Assembly: GCA_000827495.1 (NCBI GenBank) | Contig: KN817652.1 | Span: 34,109 to 98,108, forward strand | Source: Hypholoma sublateritium FD-334 SS-4 | Lineage: Eukaryota; Basidiomycota; Agaricomycetes; Agaricales; Strophariaceae | Reading direction: 5' to 3' | Length of the DNA: 64,000 bases | In this document: positions 11,556 to 22,608 of the stretch, in pieces | Layout of the letters: each line of letters begins with the position of its first letter | Position numbering within the stretch: the stretch's first letter is position 1 | The notes under the pieces: generated by a model | What the model was told of the DNA's origin: nothing | Database searches by the model: none | What the model saw: the letters and a program-made list of their open reading frames with translations, nothing else | Translations under genes and position numbers: made by a program

Positions 11556-12358
11556 TTAACCCATTGACGTGGCTGTCGTAATCTTGAAAAAGAGAGCCAA
11601 AAGATAGTTCAGCGCCCGTCTAGAGGAAGAGTCGGGGTCAGAAGAGTCATGGTCAAGGAAGTCAACCATCACACTAACGTCGATGCTTGCCGTCAACAAG
11701 GCAGATTGCTCTGGTAGAGGGTAAAACGGGGCAGGGGGACGGAGATCGTCTGCACTCCAGAGGGAGTTTGCCGGTTCGAAGGTTGCAAACAAAGCCGGCA
11801 GCTGAGGCTGTTGCCAATTAGAAACAAATACCGGGGCGGCCTCCCCGGCCCCGGCATCCGTTTCACGGCGATCCTGATCTGGCAAGCCAAAGGGAGCAGG
11901 ACTCCAGCCTGCGCCTCCCGCTGCTGATCAGTGAATCAGATTCAAGGATCGGGTCAATCAGAGAGCGGCTGCAAACCTCCTGGATAGAGGGGCCGCGAGG
12001 AGGTTGAAGAGCTGGGAAACCAAGACAGCAGTTGGTCTGTCAGCGGGCAAGGACCTCGGGGGCAGTCAGACTCGAAAAGGCAGAGCGCAGGCCCGCAAAA
12101 AAACCCACCTTCAATTGGATTGTCTGAAGCGCCAGGATCAGTTGTTTCAGAAGCAGTAGTAATTCTTTTCTATCGCTCACCGTTGGAGTCATTGAACCCC
12201 TCTAACCACTCTGGTTGCCAAGCCAAAGGCACTGACTGCTTTGGATCTGGCAAAGTCAAACGGAGGAAAAGGAAACAAGAAGTAGCGGAGGTTCAGGAGA
12301 GGAGCTTTGAAGCTCAGTAAAAAGACCTACCTTCAGGAATTCTCTCTGGCTCTGACAT
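11556..12358 (-). CDS. Multi-exon gene of unknown function (central exon join unresolved)
   Basis: A start at 12358 (MSEPERIPE) is followed by small exons with good splice sites and matching phases, giving DPKQSVPLAWQPEWLEGF and then DNPIEG. The last exon (about 11920-11556) reads in one frame through GLPDQDRRETDAG, NWQQPQLPALFATFEP and SIDVSVMVDFLDHDSSDPDS to a stop at 11556. Between about 11900 and 12000 I could not find splice sites that carry the frame into the last exon; either an exon is mis-assigned or there is a one-base frameshift. The protein is proline rich with no known domain. It lies beside another minus-strand gene and 4 kb from a dioxygenase gene, perhaps as part of one mobile unit. 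Confidence 0.45.
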
Positions 12359-12652
12359 TTTGACTGAGATTGGGGAGGCTTACGCTGACGGGGAAAAGCA
12401 AAGCGGACTACCTGCTATTTAAAAACCGTTTAATGAAGTAGGCAAGGCTCAGGCATGGAGGCCGACTGGAAGCCCTAAAAATACACAAGCTAGAAGCGAA
12501 AGAAGTGCGTGTTCGTACAAGGCAGTACAACAGGCTGTGAGAACTGCAGAGCTACTAGGACAGAGGAGAATAAGGAAGGGAGAAGTAAGCAAAGGAGCGT
12601 AAGGGAGCAGTCTTATCAGGGTTCAACGATTGTGAAAGGAAGCTACAGTTTG

Positions 12653-13455
12653 TTAATCGGCCTGGTCTACCTGTGAGCTTTCGCTCTCATCAGAGTCCAG
12701 ATCTGAGCCAGGGAAATTGGGGGAGGGAGGGGACGAAGAGTCTTCAAAGGCGTTGGTGAGGAGCAGGGGGTAGGTCTCAAAAGTCTGATCCCTAGAATCC
12801 AACTCCAACCCGGCTCTCTTGAAGAAAGACATGATGCTCCCCACCTGGAAGTCTGCTTCCTTCACCCTACCTCGAGCCTCATCCCTTGCGTCCTGGAGGG
12901 TGGCGAGCATGTGTTGGCATTCGATAATTCGTTTATTGGCAGCGTCTTCTTCCGCCGCAAGGGCGTCTCGAGCAGCTCTGGCGACCGCCAGGGCGAATGA
13001 ACCATCCAGTGACGTCCAGTCCTGGCCCCTTTCTGCAGCATGCAGAAGCACATTCATCTCCAGCTGGAGCTTTCTTTGTTGTTCCTCCTCTGCGTCTGCC
13101 CGGCGCCTGGAGCTTTTGTGAAGGCTGCGCAGTCTCTGCGCCCGGTAGCTGTCCGCAAGGAGATGCGTTATCCTGTCCTGCTGGAGGCCAGACTTAAACT
13201 GTAGTAATACAAATTCAATTAACTGGCAAGACAAGCAGGGAAAAAGCGGGCACTGGCCTTTTTAACTCTTCTCACGACGGGGGATCGCATGAGACTGGAG
13301 GGCCTAACGGCGAACCGGGGCGCTCTAAGCGCCTCTGGACCTGGTGTGGAGTTCTGTGGAGTTGGAGGCTGAGAAGGATTGAAAGGCGGAGCGGCGACGG
13401 TTTGACTCAAGGCGGGAGTGCTGGCGGCGGACATTGTGGCCGTAGTGTCAGGCAT
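12653..13455 (-). CDS. Coiled-coil protein of unknown function
   Basis: Two exons (13455-13267 and 13198-12653) join in phase to 244 residues; the donor (gttaaa) is weak. The first ~63 residues are Pro/Thr/Ser rich (MPDTTATMSAAS...). Residues ~65-180 are a long charged helix with heptad-like spacing (LHKSSRRRADAEEEQQRKLQ, ARAARDALAAEEDAANKRI), a probable coiled coil. The tail is acidic and serine rich (DLDSDESESSQVDQAD). No family recognised. It points away from the dioxygenase gene at 16.6 kb, across a 3-kb GC-rich spacer. Confidence 0.6.
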
Positions 13456-16400
13456 TGTACCGGCTGCATTTGCAGCGATCCAGGTAAGCAATGCTGATCT
13501 GCTCAAAGTTTGGCACATGCCGTGTGACGGCCGATGTTTGCTATTTCTAATTTTGAATTATCATTTTTGTGATTATTAATATAGCCGCCGTGGCTTCCCT
13601 GACTAGGAACCGGCCCCCGTAGCAACCCCAAAGCAACCCCGTAATCGACAGTTCAAGCAGCTTTAAAAATTCGTTGTCGGCCACCAAGTTATTTCAATGA
13701 ACAAAGGCAAGCTGACAGCTTGCTGCGCCTCAAGCTTTTCTGAATAAAATTAAAAGCAAGTTATCAAGCGCACTGCTGCTGCATCCTTGCTGTCCCCCCC
13801 TTGGGCCTTGGCCTATCCGTGCTGTTTATTGCTCTCAACGGTGATCTTTGGGCTAACGCGCAGTGAGCCAGCCTGCTGCCATACCGCTGCACGGAGTAGC
13901 GGCGGGCTGCTCTATGGCCGTTACAAAGCAGTGAAGCCGGTTGACAGCTCCGAGTAGCGGTAGGGGTCGCGCGGGCGTGCCAAGCGCGTGTACGGCGCGG
14001 TGAATTGAGTTCGTGCCGCAGCGACCTTGATCTTAGAACGAGCACCGTCAGCAAACGACGCGCGCAGAGTCCTTGGGATTTGCAACGCGTCGTCGCAGCA
14101 AATCGTACAGCGCAGGGGCTCGCAGTACTTTCAGCAGAAGCGCGCGCCGACCGGCGAGGGCAGACGCACGCGGCACCTGCAAAGAGCGCGCCTCGCACAG
14201 AATGACTACTGCAACTTTCCCAGAAGCCTGAGCAATCAGCCTGACGAATAAGCCTTCGGCCTTCCTATGAAATCTGAATTTTCCAAATGAGCTCACAACC
14301 AACTCATAACAGCCTGCGGCGCGCGGGCGTACGCCACCTACCTCACCCACTCCCCGTCCTTTCTCCACCTTCTCCTCCCTATTGACTACCACCCCCTTTA
14401 TCGTCGTGCATTTACACGCCCCAGAGGCCTCATCCCCTCCTCGCCTCCTGACCGCGCCTACTCAGTGGTTGTTATTTGTTTTTTGTCCCCCTGCAAACCT
14501 TTTATTGCGCCAGCAGGCGCCGGGTGTTCTCTTGCCATGGGCCTGTGAATCAGGCACCGTTTATGAGCGGAAGGCATGCTGGCTGTGCCCGCAGTGCGCC
14601 GTGCATGTGGCATTCGAACTTTACAAGGTACCAGAGCTAGTGAAGCGCTGCCGAACCGCAGCTCACGCCTTGCTTCTGAAAACAATTACATCGGCGCTTA
14701 TTGTGGTGGAAAGGCAGTTTGCGCGGACTCCACAATAAGGTGCGACGCAGACGCCGCTAAACTCACTGCAGACTGTGCCCTGGCGTACGTTGGGGCTCTG
14801 AGCAGAATCGCCGAAGGGCTTCAGTTCTAATAAAAGTTGGAAAACGCGCACCTACGGGCACTGGCGGGCTTGGTCTGCGCGTTCGGAAGCGTACTCGTCC
14901 CGCTGCGCAGAACGTCTAGTCGGCGCCCGCGCTACGCGTCGCATGACGCCCACACTTCGACGTCGCTCTGCACATCGCCCGATGCAACGTAGCGCGGCAT
15001 GCACGCCGAAAGGGCATGGCCCAGCAGAATAAGCGTAGGGATGAGTGCGGTTCATACTTACCTCCCGACGCTCTCTTCCGAGAGGGGCGACGCGGAGGCC
15101 CTTCGCCGTCACGTCGCCAGCCGTTTTCGTTGGCAACGTACGTCCGCAGGGCATCGGGAGCGGGGGGCGAAGACGCAAAGCAGAGCAGTGGGTTGCGGTT
15201 GGGGGGGTTATGTAGCGTAGGCCGGGCTCCAGTGCGTGTCCGCCTTTCATCGCATGTATGGCCATGGTTAAGATGCCCGCGCTGCACTGCGTTCTCGTGG
15301 CGCAACGGCGCGCACCTCGTCCTCTATTCCCGGCACGCTTCTGAGTGCACGCGGTGTTTATGGCCTAGCGGTGTCGACGCAGCGCGGCCTTTTCAAGGTC
15401 AATCAACGCCTTGCTTCGCGTACGTTCTCCTACGTTCGCTGTCAAAATTAGCGTTCCCGCGCGGCGCCTCTCCTGCGTCGATAGCCAACCGGTAACGGAG
15501 AGGTTGCTCACAGGGCTAAGTTTAACGGCCCAAACATCTTTGGCGTATTCTGGCTTTCTGGGGACACCGCGGGCTGCGGGTCTGATAGGCTTTGGAGGGT
15601 GAGGCTTGGGCGGCAGTCGAAGCGTTGACCCAGTCTGGCTGATGCAGTTCTTCGCTTGGATAAGTATAGCCTTGGATAAAACGTCACGAGTGCCAGTGAG
15701 CGGAATCGACCGCACCTGCGCCGAGACGTCACGGTCGGTGAAGTAGAGAGGTGAACTCTGCCGCGAGATACCATCAACTGTCAATGATTTCGGCAATTAC
15801 CTGCAATCAGCTTACATACAGCTGTGCTCGGAAGCTCACGCGCTCACGGCCCGGGACCTCATGGGCGCCAATTTGCGCCGGCCTGAGGCTCTCAGACTAC
15901 TTATGTAGGTCGTAGCATGGCCTCATTCTGGACGTACCCGCCGTCCGCCCGAGCCTCAGAAGCACTCCGTCAGGCTATTAAAAGGAGGGTCGACTTTCCC
16001 TGCACTTCAGACTTCGCGACTTGTCTGTCTGCACGGTTACTCGCCACCCGCCTCCACCGTCGGGGGCACGCTGAGTCGGTTGAAATGACGTGCCGTAGGC
16101 GACGTCGCTGCCTCCCCTTGCTGCAAGGCTTTGCGACTTCCGTTGCCGCTCACAGCCTGCCTCAACTGCCGGCGGTACTCCGCGTGGCGATTAAAAGGCA
16201 GGCCGTGAGTAGCCTCGCCGATGCTCGTCGCTGTGAAGCGCTTGTATTCCGCCTCAGCCAAACCCCAACTGCCGGCGGTACTCCGTGTGGCGATTAAAAG
16301 GCAGGCGGGGTTTCTTACGGTCCTTCGGTAGAGGACGAGGGGTTTAAGTACCTCTTTTCAAACCGGTCACATGCCGCGTTACGTACCTGCAACTCCAGCC

Positions 16401-16635
16401 TCCGTTCAACAACGTATTCGCGTCGCGCGACGCGCGTCCCCGTGCCTCTTTGAATGCACGACGCGTTGAGCGTATCACGTGCACCACCGTCGCGTGGCTA
16501 CCTCGGCCCCACGCGCCGCACAGCCTGAGCTGCGAGGCCGCTCTCTCCAGTTGGCCTTAGCTTCGCAAACCCACCTCCATTCCGCTATTCCGCCGTTGCT
16601 CCGAACTAACCGTCTTCTCTTTGGTTCTTTGGTTT
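13456..16635. other. GC- and CpG-rich 3.2-kb spacer without a convincing gene
   Basis: By eye the stretch from about 13.9 to 16.5 kb is much richer in G+C and CG steps than the flanks (for example around 13980-14200, 14880-15200 and 16410-16520). Only short open frames occur, with no family signature and no in-phase splicing I could support. It separates two divergent transcription units, so it must include their promoters. Confidence 0.5.
16163..16306 (+). repeat. 41-bp direct repeat, offset 103 bp
   Basis: caactgccggcggtactccg at 16163 and again at 16266, each continuing through gtggcgattaaaaggcaggc with one mismatch. A looser relative (caggctattaaaaggagg) lies at about 15972. Confidence 0.85.
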
Positions 16636-18693
16636 ATGTCCTCCGCCCGAGGCAGGATTTTATTGGGACCTGGCTCCTACCTTGACCTCACGGTGGGTCT
16701 TTATCCGGCCCTCCCGATTGACGCTGACCGTCGGTCGAACCCTTTGCTTCTAGGCCGGGAAGGTGGTCCACCGCTGCCAGTGCCGTCTCGCAGATGCTCT
16801 GAGCATCTACCTTGACGAAGCCAAGGCTGCCGGCGTCGACCTGGATTCCGACAGTCCCGGTCGCGACTTGGCCTCTCTCGAAGTGTTCGACGAAGGACCC
16901 TGCGGCGGCCAACTGCAGGCTTCAGCAGGCCTCTCAACGGACCCCTTCTCGGATCAGGAGTCAGATAAAGATGCAGCCGCCGTCCCCGTAAAGAAAAGGA
17001 AACTTCTTTTGCCTGCAGGTTCTGGATTAGGTTGGAAGTGAGCTTCGGGCCTCTCCCCTCTTTCAGCAGTCAATAACCCTCTGCCCCTTTAGCAAATCCC
17101 CGGGGCTGGCGCTGCCTGCTGCTCCACTCAACTCCTCCCCAGCCTCCGCCGCAGCCCCAGTGTCAAATAAAACGAGCAAAGGCAAGCGCAGGGGAAAAGC
17201 TTCCTCTCGCCCTCGCGGCGGAAAGGCGCTTAAGGCAGCCGGAGGCGACAGCTACGCAAGCGACACCAAGCGCCTACAAAGGAAACTCGCTGCCGCAGGG
17301 AGTTGCTACCAAACGAATTCCTATTCGATCGAGAAAAATGGGTCCAGAGTTTCCACCGGCTGGCAAGGGCGTAACCCGCCTCCCCGTGCCAGGTCAGAGA
17401 TTCGCGGTCTTTATGGAACGAAAGAAATGCAGGCCATATTGGAGCAGTTTTTCCCGGTCTACGCTCACCTGTAAGCTTTCTGTCGCTCGAAACCGCCGGT
17501 CAGCCTTTGAAACTCCCCCATGCCTAGTGACGGCCCAACTTTCCTGCTTGACTCGGACTCCCGAACGCTTTTCTATAGGACTTCCCAACTGGCCTGGATG
17601 CTAGAAGAGGCAGTACCTTTTCACACGGCGGCTCAGAGGCTGCTGGAAGGTGCACTGTCTTCTGAAGAATTGAAACTGAAGAATGCTAAGGGCGAAAGAG
17701 GGCCGCACTTCCCGTGCATTATAGGCCATCACCGCCAATATGCTTTGGTAATTAGCTTTTCCATAACCATTCTTTAAGAAGCTGTGTCTGACTACTGCCG
17801 TCTTTAGGAGCCATACCTCACTGCCTGGCACCGCAATAACCAGGATACGGTTCAAGCCTTCATCAGTACTCCGGTAGTACAGAAGTATATGTGAGCCTTC
17901 TTTTCAAACTTATTTACTAGCTGTATAACAAAACGTCTTTGCTTAGAAAAGCGGCTTCCTCCATTGTGAAGTTAATCTTTCCTGGCATTGCTAAACGCTT
18001 TGATGAATCTGCTAACTGGCACAAGAAAACTTATAACATCGAGCCCCTTTTCGGTCAGTTCTGGAACTTTTGTCTGAACGGCTTGTTCCTGGGGCAGAAG
18101 CGCATCCACTGCCTTCCCCATGCAGACTCCAAGAACATCGTTGGGGTCTGCATACTGGCCATCTATTTACTTCCTGGTGGGGAATTAGCATACCGCATCT
18201 GTCTTGAAAGGCTGTAGGACTTACAAACCGTCTCCTCCAGGCTATCATTTCAACCACTCAAAGCGCTCTTGGCTGGTTTTATGGGAGGCAGGAGTGATCA
18301 TTGAACTGCCACCTTGGACTATGGTAGCCTACCCGTCTGCTTTGCTATACCACTTCAATGTAGATATCAACGGTGAATATTTTCTGATTTTTCTGCCTTT
18401 TTTCCCTGAATTTTTGAGTCTCATTACTCTCTATAGACTTCCAATTTGTTACTACAGCAGGTAACGCTAGACCTACTCCAGCGAACTCAAAGCCCATTAC
18501 TCCTGGAGATGAGGAGGGCAGAGTGAGCATAGTGTTTTTCAATCAAGCTTCGATGTACAGGTCCTCTGAGCTAGACGGAGACAGCGTAGCTGAGGTGAAG
18601 CGGAAGGGAAAATCGGCTACTAGAAATTACGGGGAGGACGTGCAGAAGGCCTTTGATAGTAGAACTACTTACATTTCTCTACCTAAGCCATAG
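16636..18693 (+). CDS. Second TET/JBP-like 2-oxoglutarate/Fe(II) dioxygenase, eight exons
   Basis: Exons 16636-16692, 16754-17037, 17093-17470, 17528-17747, 17808-17890, 17947-18176, 18241-18372 and 18458-18693 join in phase to 539 residues ending at a TAG. No single exon shows the whole domain, so it is easily missed. The first ~200 residues are variable, with basic patches (KKRKLLLP, SKGKRRGKASSR). The core contains HAD (about residues 399-401, iron His and Asp), SWLVLWEAGVIIELPPWT, the distal iron His in SALLYHFNVD (about 455) and the 2-oxoglutarate Arg in EEGRVSIVFFNQ (about 483). The order and spacing match the gene at 2749, but identity is low, so it is a separate branch. All catalytic ligands are intact. 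Substrate unproven; DNA-base oxidation is inferred. Confidence 0.75.
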
Positions 18694-19269
18694 TGGCAGA
18701 AATACCATGGAGGTTAGGCCTAACAATGAAGAACCTTTAGGGCGCGCACGCTGGTAATGGCTGGTGAACTCTCTACCTCTCCCCTCAGACAAATTCTCGC
18801 CCAACTCTCAAGGCGGCTAACAATTAGCCAAGCCTCACTAATCTTGTGGTAATCAAATACACTCAAGAGGCAGTCGACCGTCTGAAAATATAATACATAT
18901 CCATCATCAAACTTCTCGCTGTCAACCTTGGTTCCCGTCCGCCAAGAGCGGAGGGCCGCATACGCACATTAGGTATGCAAACGACGTAAATATGACTACA
19001 CGAAAGGACAAGGTTGGCGTACTCCGGCGGTGGCTAAAGCCACGAGTGATTGAGAGAACTCGGGCTCCATGCAAGAGGTATGAAAGCATACGTAGTGTTC
19101 AGTGCAATTACACCCAAAAGAAGCGGGCGCAGCAAAGAATGACTGCTTGAGAATGGCAATTAAACCTGAATTGTGGAAGATTTTGGAGTTCTTAATGATC
19201 CAGAAAAGCTAGACGGAAATGTTATGCATTTAGAGTTGAAATGACAAAGATAAATCACATAAGCTATTT
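18694..19269. other. Intergenic, no gene seen
   Basis: Short open frames only. No repeat or RNA gene was recognised. Confidence 0.4.
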
Positions 19270-20041
19270 GGTCATCGAACGATATCGAACCCCCAGTGCC
19301 CAGGGCATGCGTAACGATCACTAAGCATAAGTGCACTGGCGCAGCTAGCACGTACGTCGTCAATGCCCAGCTGGAAGAACGCAACGCGGTCCACGCCCTT
19401 TGATTTGACCGCGCCGCGCGCATGGGCCAACCGATCCATCACTTGCTGACTCCTGACTCTGCATTGTGAATAGAATAATACTTAATTAACCAAAATACTC
19501 ACCCATTTTCCGATATGCTTGAGGAACGTTTCGTCCTGTTTGATGCGCCTGCGGGTGCCCCGGTACTCGGAATTTTGTTTGACGAGAAGGCCAAACGCAT
19601 GGAGCAGGACTTTGCACTGGTAATCTGCCGTACGATTGAGTTCGAGCCATGCCTGTTCAGTTACAACGGTGGTCTCGACGACCTTAATTGCCTCGAGGCA
19701 CAGCGTCCGAATGAACGCATTTTGTTGCATCAACCCAGTGCCCCGGAGGTGCACATGGTCGTCCCGTTCCTCCGCAGGGGTGGTTTCTTCCTGGGACAAG
19801 TCTGAATCTTGGGCTGGGCTTTAGCGGGAGATAGCCCTAGACGGCGCTTTGGTTGACGTACGCGCAGTCGTCGACGGCGCCTTGACCGACTGTTGTGCCT
19901 CAGAAGATGTGGAAAAGCTTGGAGCCTATCAACGTGGACATCAGCACAGGAGGCGCAGATGTGCAGAGTGCAACTTACCTCGCTGCGGAACGCTGCAGCT
20001 GGCTTTGCCGACCCCCATGCGCTGTTTGAAAAGTCAGTCAT
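19270..20041 (-). pseudogene. Broken gene of unknown family
   Basis: A possible start at 20041 (MTDFSNSAWGSAKPAAAFRSE) splices to a segment (SVKAPSTTARTSTKAPSRAIS) whose frame is interrupted by TAA and then continues in the same frame (SPAQDSDLSQEETTPAEERD ... TVVTEQAWLELNRTADYQCK ... FLKHIGKW). After an intron starting gtgagt the frame resumes with MDRLAHARGAVKSKGVDRVA and ends near 19275. The in-frame stop suggests a relic, though a small intron around it cannot be excluded. No known domain is recognised. Confidence 0.4.
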
Positions 20042-20447
20042 GTAGTCGGGTTAAGCAAGCCACTAGTAGTTGGTTTAGAGGAAACTCGCGACGACGCCTT
20101 CGAGTCATTTAGGCGTGGTTCCAGTGTTCCAGTTCGAAAGACCAGGAAGGGCCTGGCTGGACTGCCCATCAAGAGCGCCCATCATACTGAATCCAGAAGC
20201 CCTACGACGTCATCCGTAGTGAGCTGGCCGCCGTTCAGGAGGTAGATCTCGAGAGTCCGCGTGCGCAACGCCGGCAGGTCGCCTATGTTGAGAAAACATT
20301 CACCGATGAGGTGGAGGGCCGGAGGGCGGTCTGAAGGGGACATTACTGCAGGTTCCGGTTCCAGGCGACGGGAACTGGACCCTGCGCCAAGGCTACAAGA
20401 ATAACGTGCAGTGTCCACAGTCAGGAAACAATGCGGATGCTGGTTGT

Positions 20448-22400
20448 TCAGAACTGGATACTAATTTGCCTGGCAGTGGAAAGGGCATGCAGCCAAGCCA
20501 ATGAAACGGAATCATCATCACCCTGCCCAAGCCACTGCTCTGCTGATAAAAGGATTGACCGTTCTGCTTCTTCTGCGTCAAAAGGGGAGTTTGGAGATTG
20601 CACAAGAACTTCGCTGAGATCTGCAGGTGGCCCTGCGTTGCCAATCCATGAGGTTCCTCCTTCGTGAATTCCGTTGTTATTTAGTTGAGACAGGCGAACG
20701 TCATCATCCTGTAAAGCTTCCCAATCAATGCCATACACCTCAAGTTCATCGTGATCCATCATGTCCGCCAGGGCTTCTCCTCTTACTCCATGAACAAGCA
20801 TGTCAAAATAGAACATATCGGAAGGCGATCGGTTCGGCCCCCCTCTGATCTGAATTTGATGCTCATTCCAGGATTCTGCAAAGAACTGAAGGGAAGCATT
20901 GATTGTTGGGAGGAAAAGAAGATGGAGAAGCCAAACGTGGTTGTCGTTGTTAACGTCAAGCCCGTGCCTGAGCTCAAGCATTGCAAACAGGTTCCCCCAA
21001 GTAGCACCGACTTGAGCAGTGACGTCGACCCAGAGGCGTTCAATGCGGATGTTATGGACACTTCTGTGAAATAGATCAGTATGAATTCAGTGGCTTGGAT
21101 AGATTACAGGTACCTTCCCCATATATAGGAGCCACGACGCTCTCCACGACGTTCTTCCATCCATGCAGCCACAAGTATGTTTTCAGTTCCGTGGTCTCCT
21201 CGAAGGCGGGAAGGAACCCCGTAAATAGCACATGCGCTCAGAAAAAGGGTTAGAACAGTGTGCCCTTTGTTGTTGCTACTTGCTTGTAATCCAGTGATGA
21301 GGCGCGAATATCCATCAATGAACCCATGTATGATTATTCCCCATCTGATTAGCCCTACTTGATGGGTCAGCCTCGACGTTATGAACAAAGCAGGCCAAAA
21401 CTAACCGTGTTGCCCATCATGATGCCACAGAGCATTAGGCCCAGCGACGCTATAAGTCCTTCTTCTGATTCGAATGCGCTCAAAGACTCGCCTGACAGGA
21501 TCAATGCGAAGAAGTGATTCCCGAATACGAGCTTGTTGAACCCGGTGTCCAAGTCGAAGCAGCATGCCGCCAATCATCCTTATTCCTGCTCTGCGAAAAT
21601 GAATGCGCAGTCGAATGATCAGGTCATCAAGGTCCTGGTCCGAGATTGTTGAGTGATGGTAGTGGGTGTGCGTTACGGGAGGCCTTTGGGGGGTAGATGA
21701 CTGCGCTGCAGTTTCTTGCACATCCTGTGGAAGGAGTAGCGGCAGGGCTATGTTGGGCTCCAACAAACTGTCCCCGGAGGGGTCAACTTCGTAGGCAGAG
21801 TTCAGGAGAGCATCGTCGAGCGCTGGGGGGCGTTGGCTTGGGATATTCTCAGCACCAGGGGGGGCAGTGGGATGAGCAGAGGCATCTTGAAGAACCATAA
21901 TTCCATGCTCGATGAGGGCGTTGCGCAAAGTTGTTCTACCGACTCCTAAAAATCTTGCTAGCGCCGATATTGAACGACGATTGTAAGCCCATGCCAGGAA
22001 GTCAGGGTCAAAGATAATTTGTGGGCGCCCTCTATTCCCTGATCGCGCCGTTGACATTACGGATGGAAATCCGTGGTGCGATCCCTCCAAAGTCTCCACG
22101 TAGGCGGCGCGAATATCCGATCGCATGAGGTCAAGGTTGTTACGCAGGACGGCCAATTCAGAGGGGGGAAATATTTGCGAGTGCTATGACAGGTGTTAGC
22201 GCGTCCTCGATGCCAACAAAAACCAAAGTTGCCTCCGCCAAAAGAGTGGAGTATTCGTCAAGATCGTCGCCGATCCTTGCCAACACCGTAGAGTCGGTAG
22301 CGTGAGTGGTCGCTTCTCTGACCGCAGTTTCATAGCGAAAGTAATGATGGCGAAAGGCGTCAAGTAGATCCAACTCCCCTGACGGGGTCAATGGGTCCAT
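20448..22400 (-). CDS. DDE integrase-core (rve-like) protein, one frameshift near the N-terminus
   Basis: Predicted integrase/transposase of the RNase H fold. Exons 22400-21406, 21354-21114 and 21063-20448 join in phase if one base is removed from the run of six C (plus-strand G at 22163-22168); the model then gives 616 residues. An N-terminal helix-turn-helix (RSISALARFLGVGRTTLRNA) precedes the catalytic core. The core shows HHDGQHGLIRWG (first Asp), IHGFIDGYSRLITG, RGDHGTENILVA (second Asp) and RSVHNIRIERLWVD (Glu), the usual motifs of integrase-core proteins in fungi and animals. The tail is acidic. The homopolymer shift may be a sequencing error or an early inactivating mutation. Its 5' end abuts the truncated regulator gene at 22.6 kb. 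Confidence 0.8.
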
Positions 22401-22608
22401 TGGAGATGGCTAGAAGGCCCAACGGTAGGAGAGCGGTTGCAAAAGGCTGAGCCCCGGTACCCGGCGCGCATATTCCCGAGTAGACGATAGCCGGCCTCGG
22501 CCGCAAGGCCGTAGTCACGCGCACGGCCTGCGGCATTAGGAACCGCAAGGCTCACCGTCGCCAATACGGCCAACTGTCTTGTCTGACTCAATCTGCCACG
22601 ATGCAGGT

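Noticed and set aside
13764..16300. Many open frames of 60-160 codons in the GC-rich spacer
   Set aside because: Expected by chance in GC-rich DNA; no family motif, no consistent splicing, overlapping on both strands.
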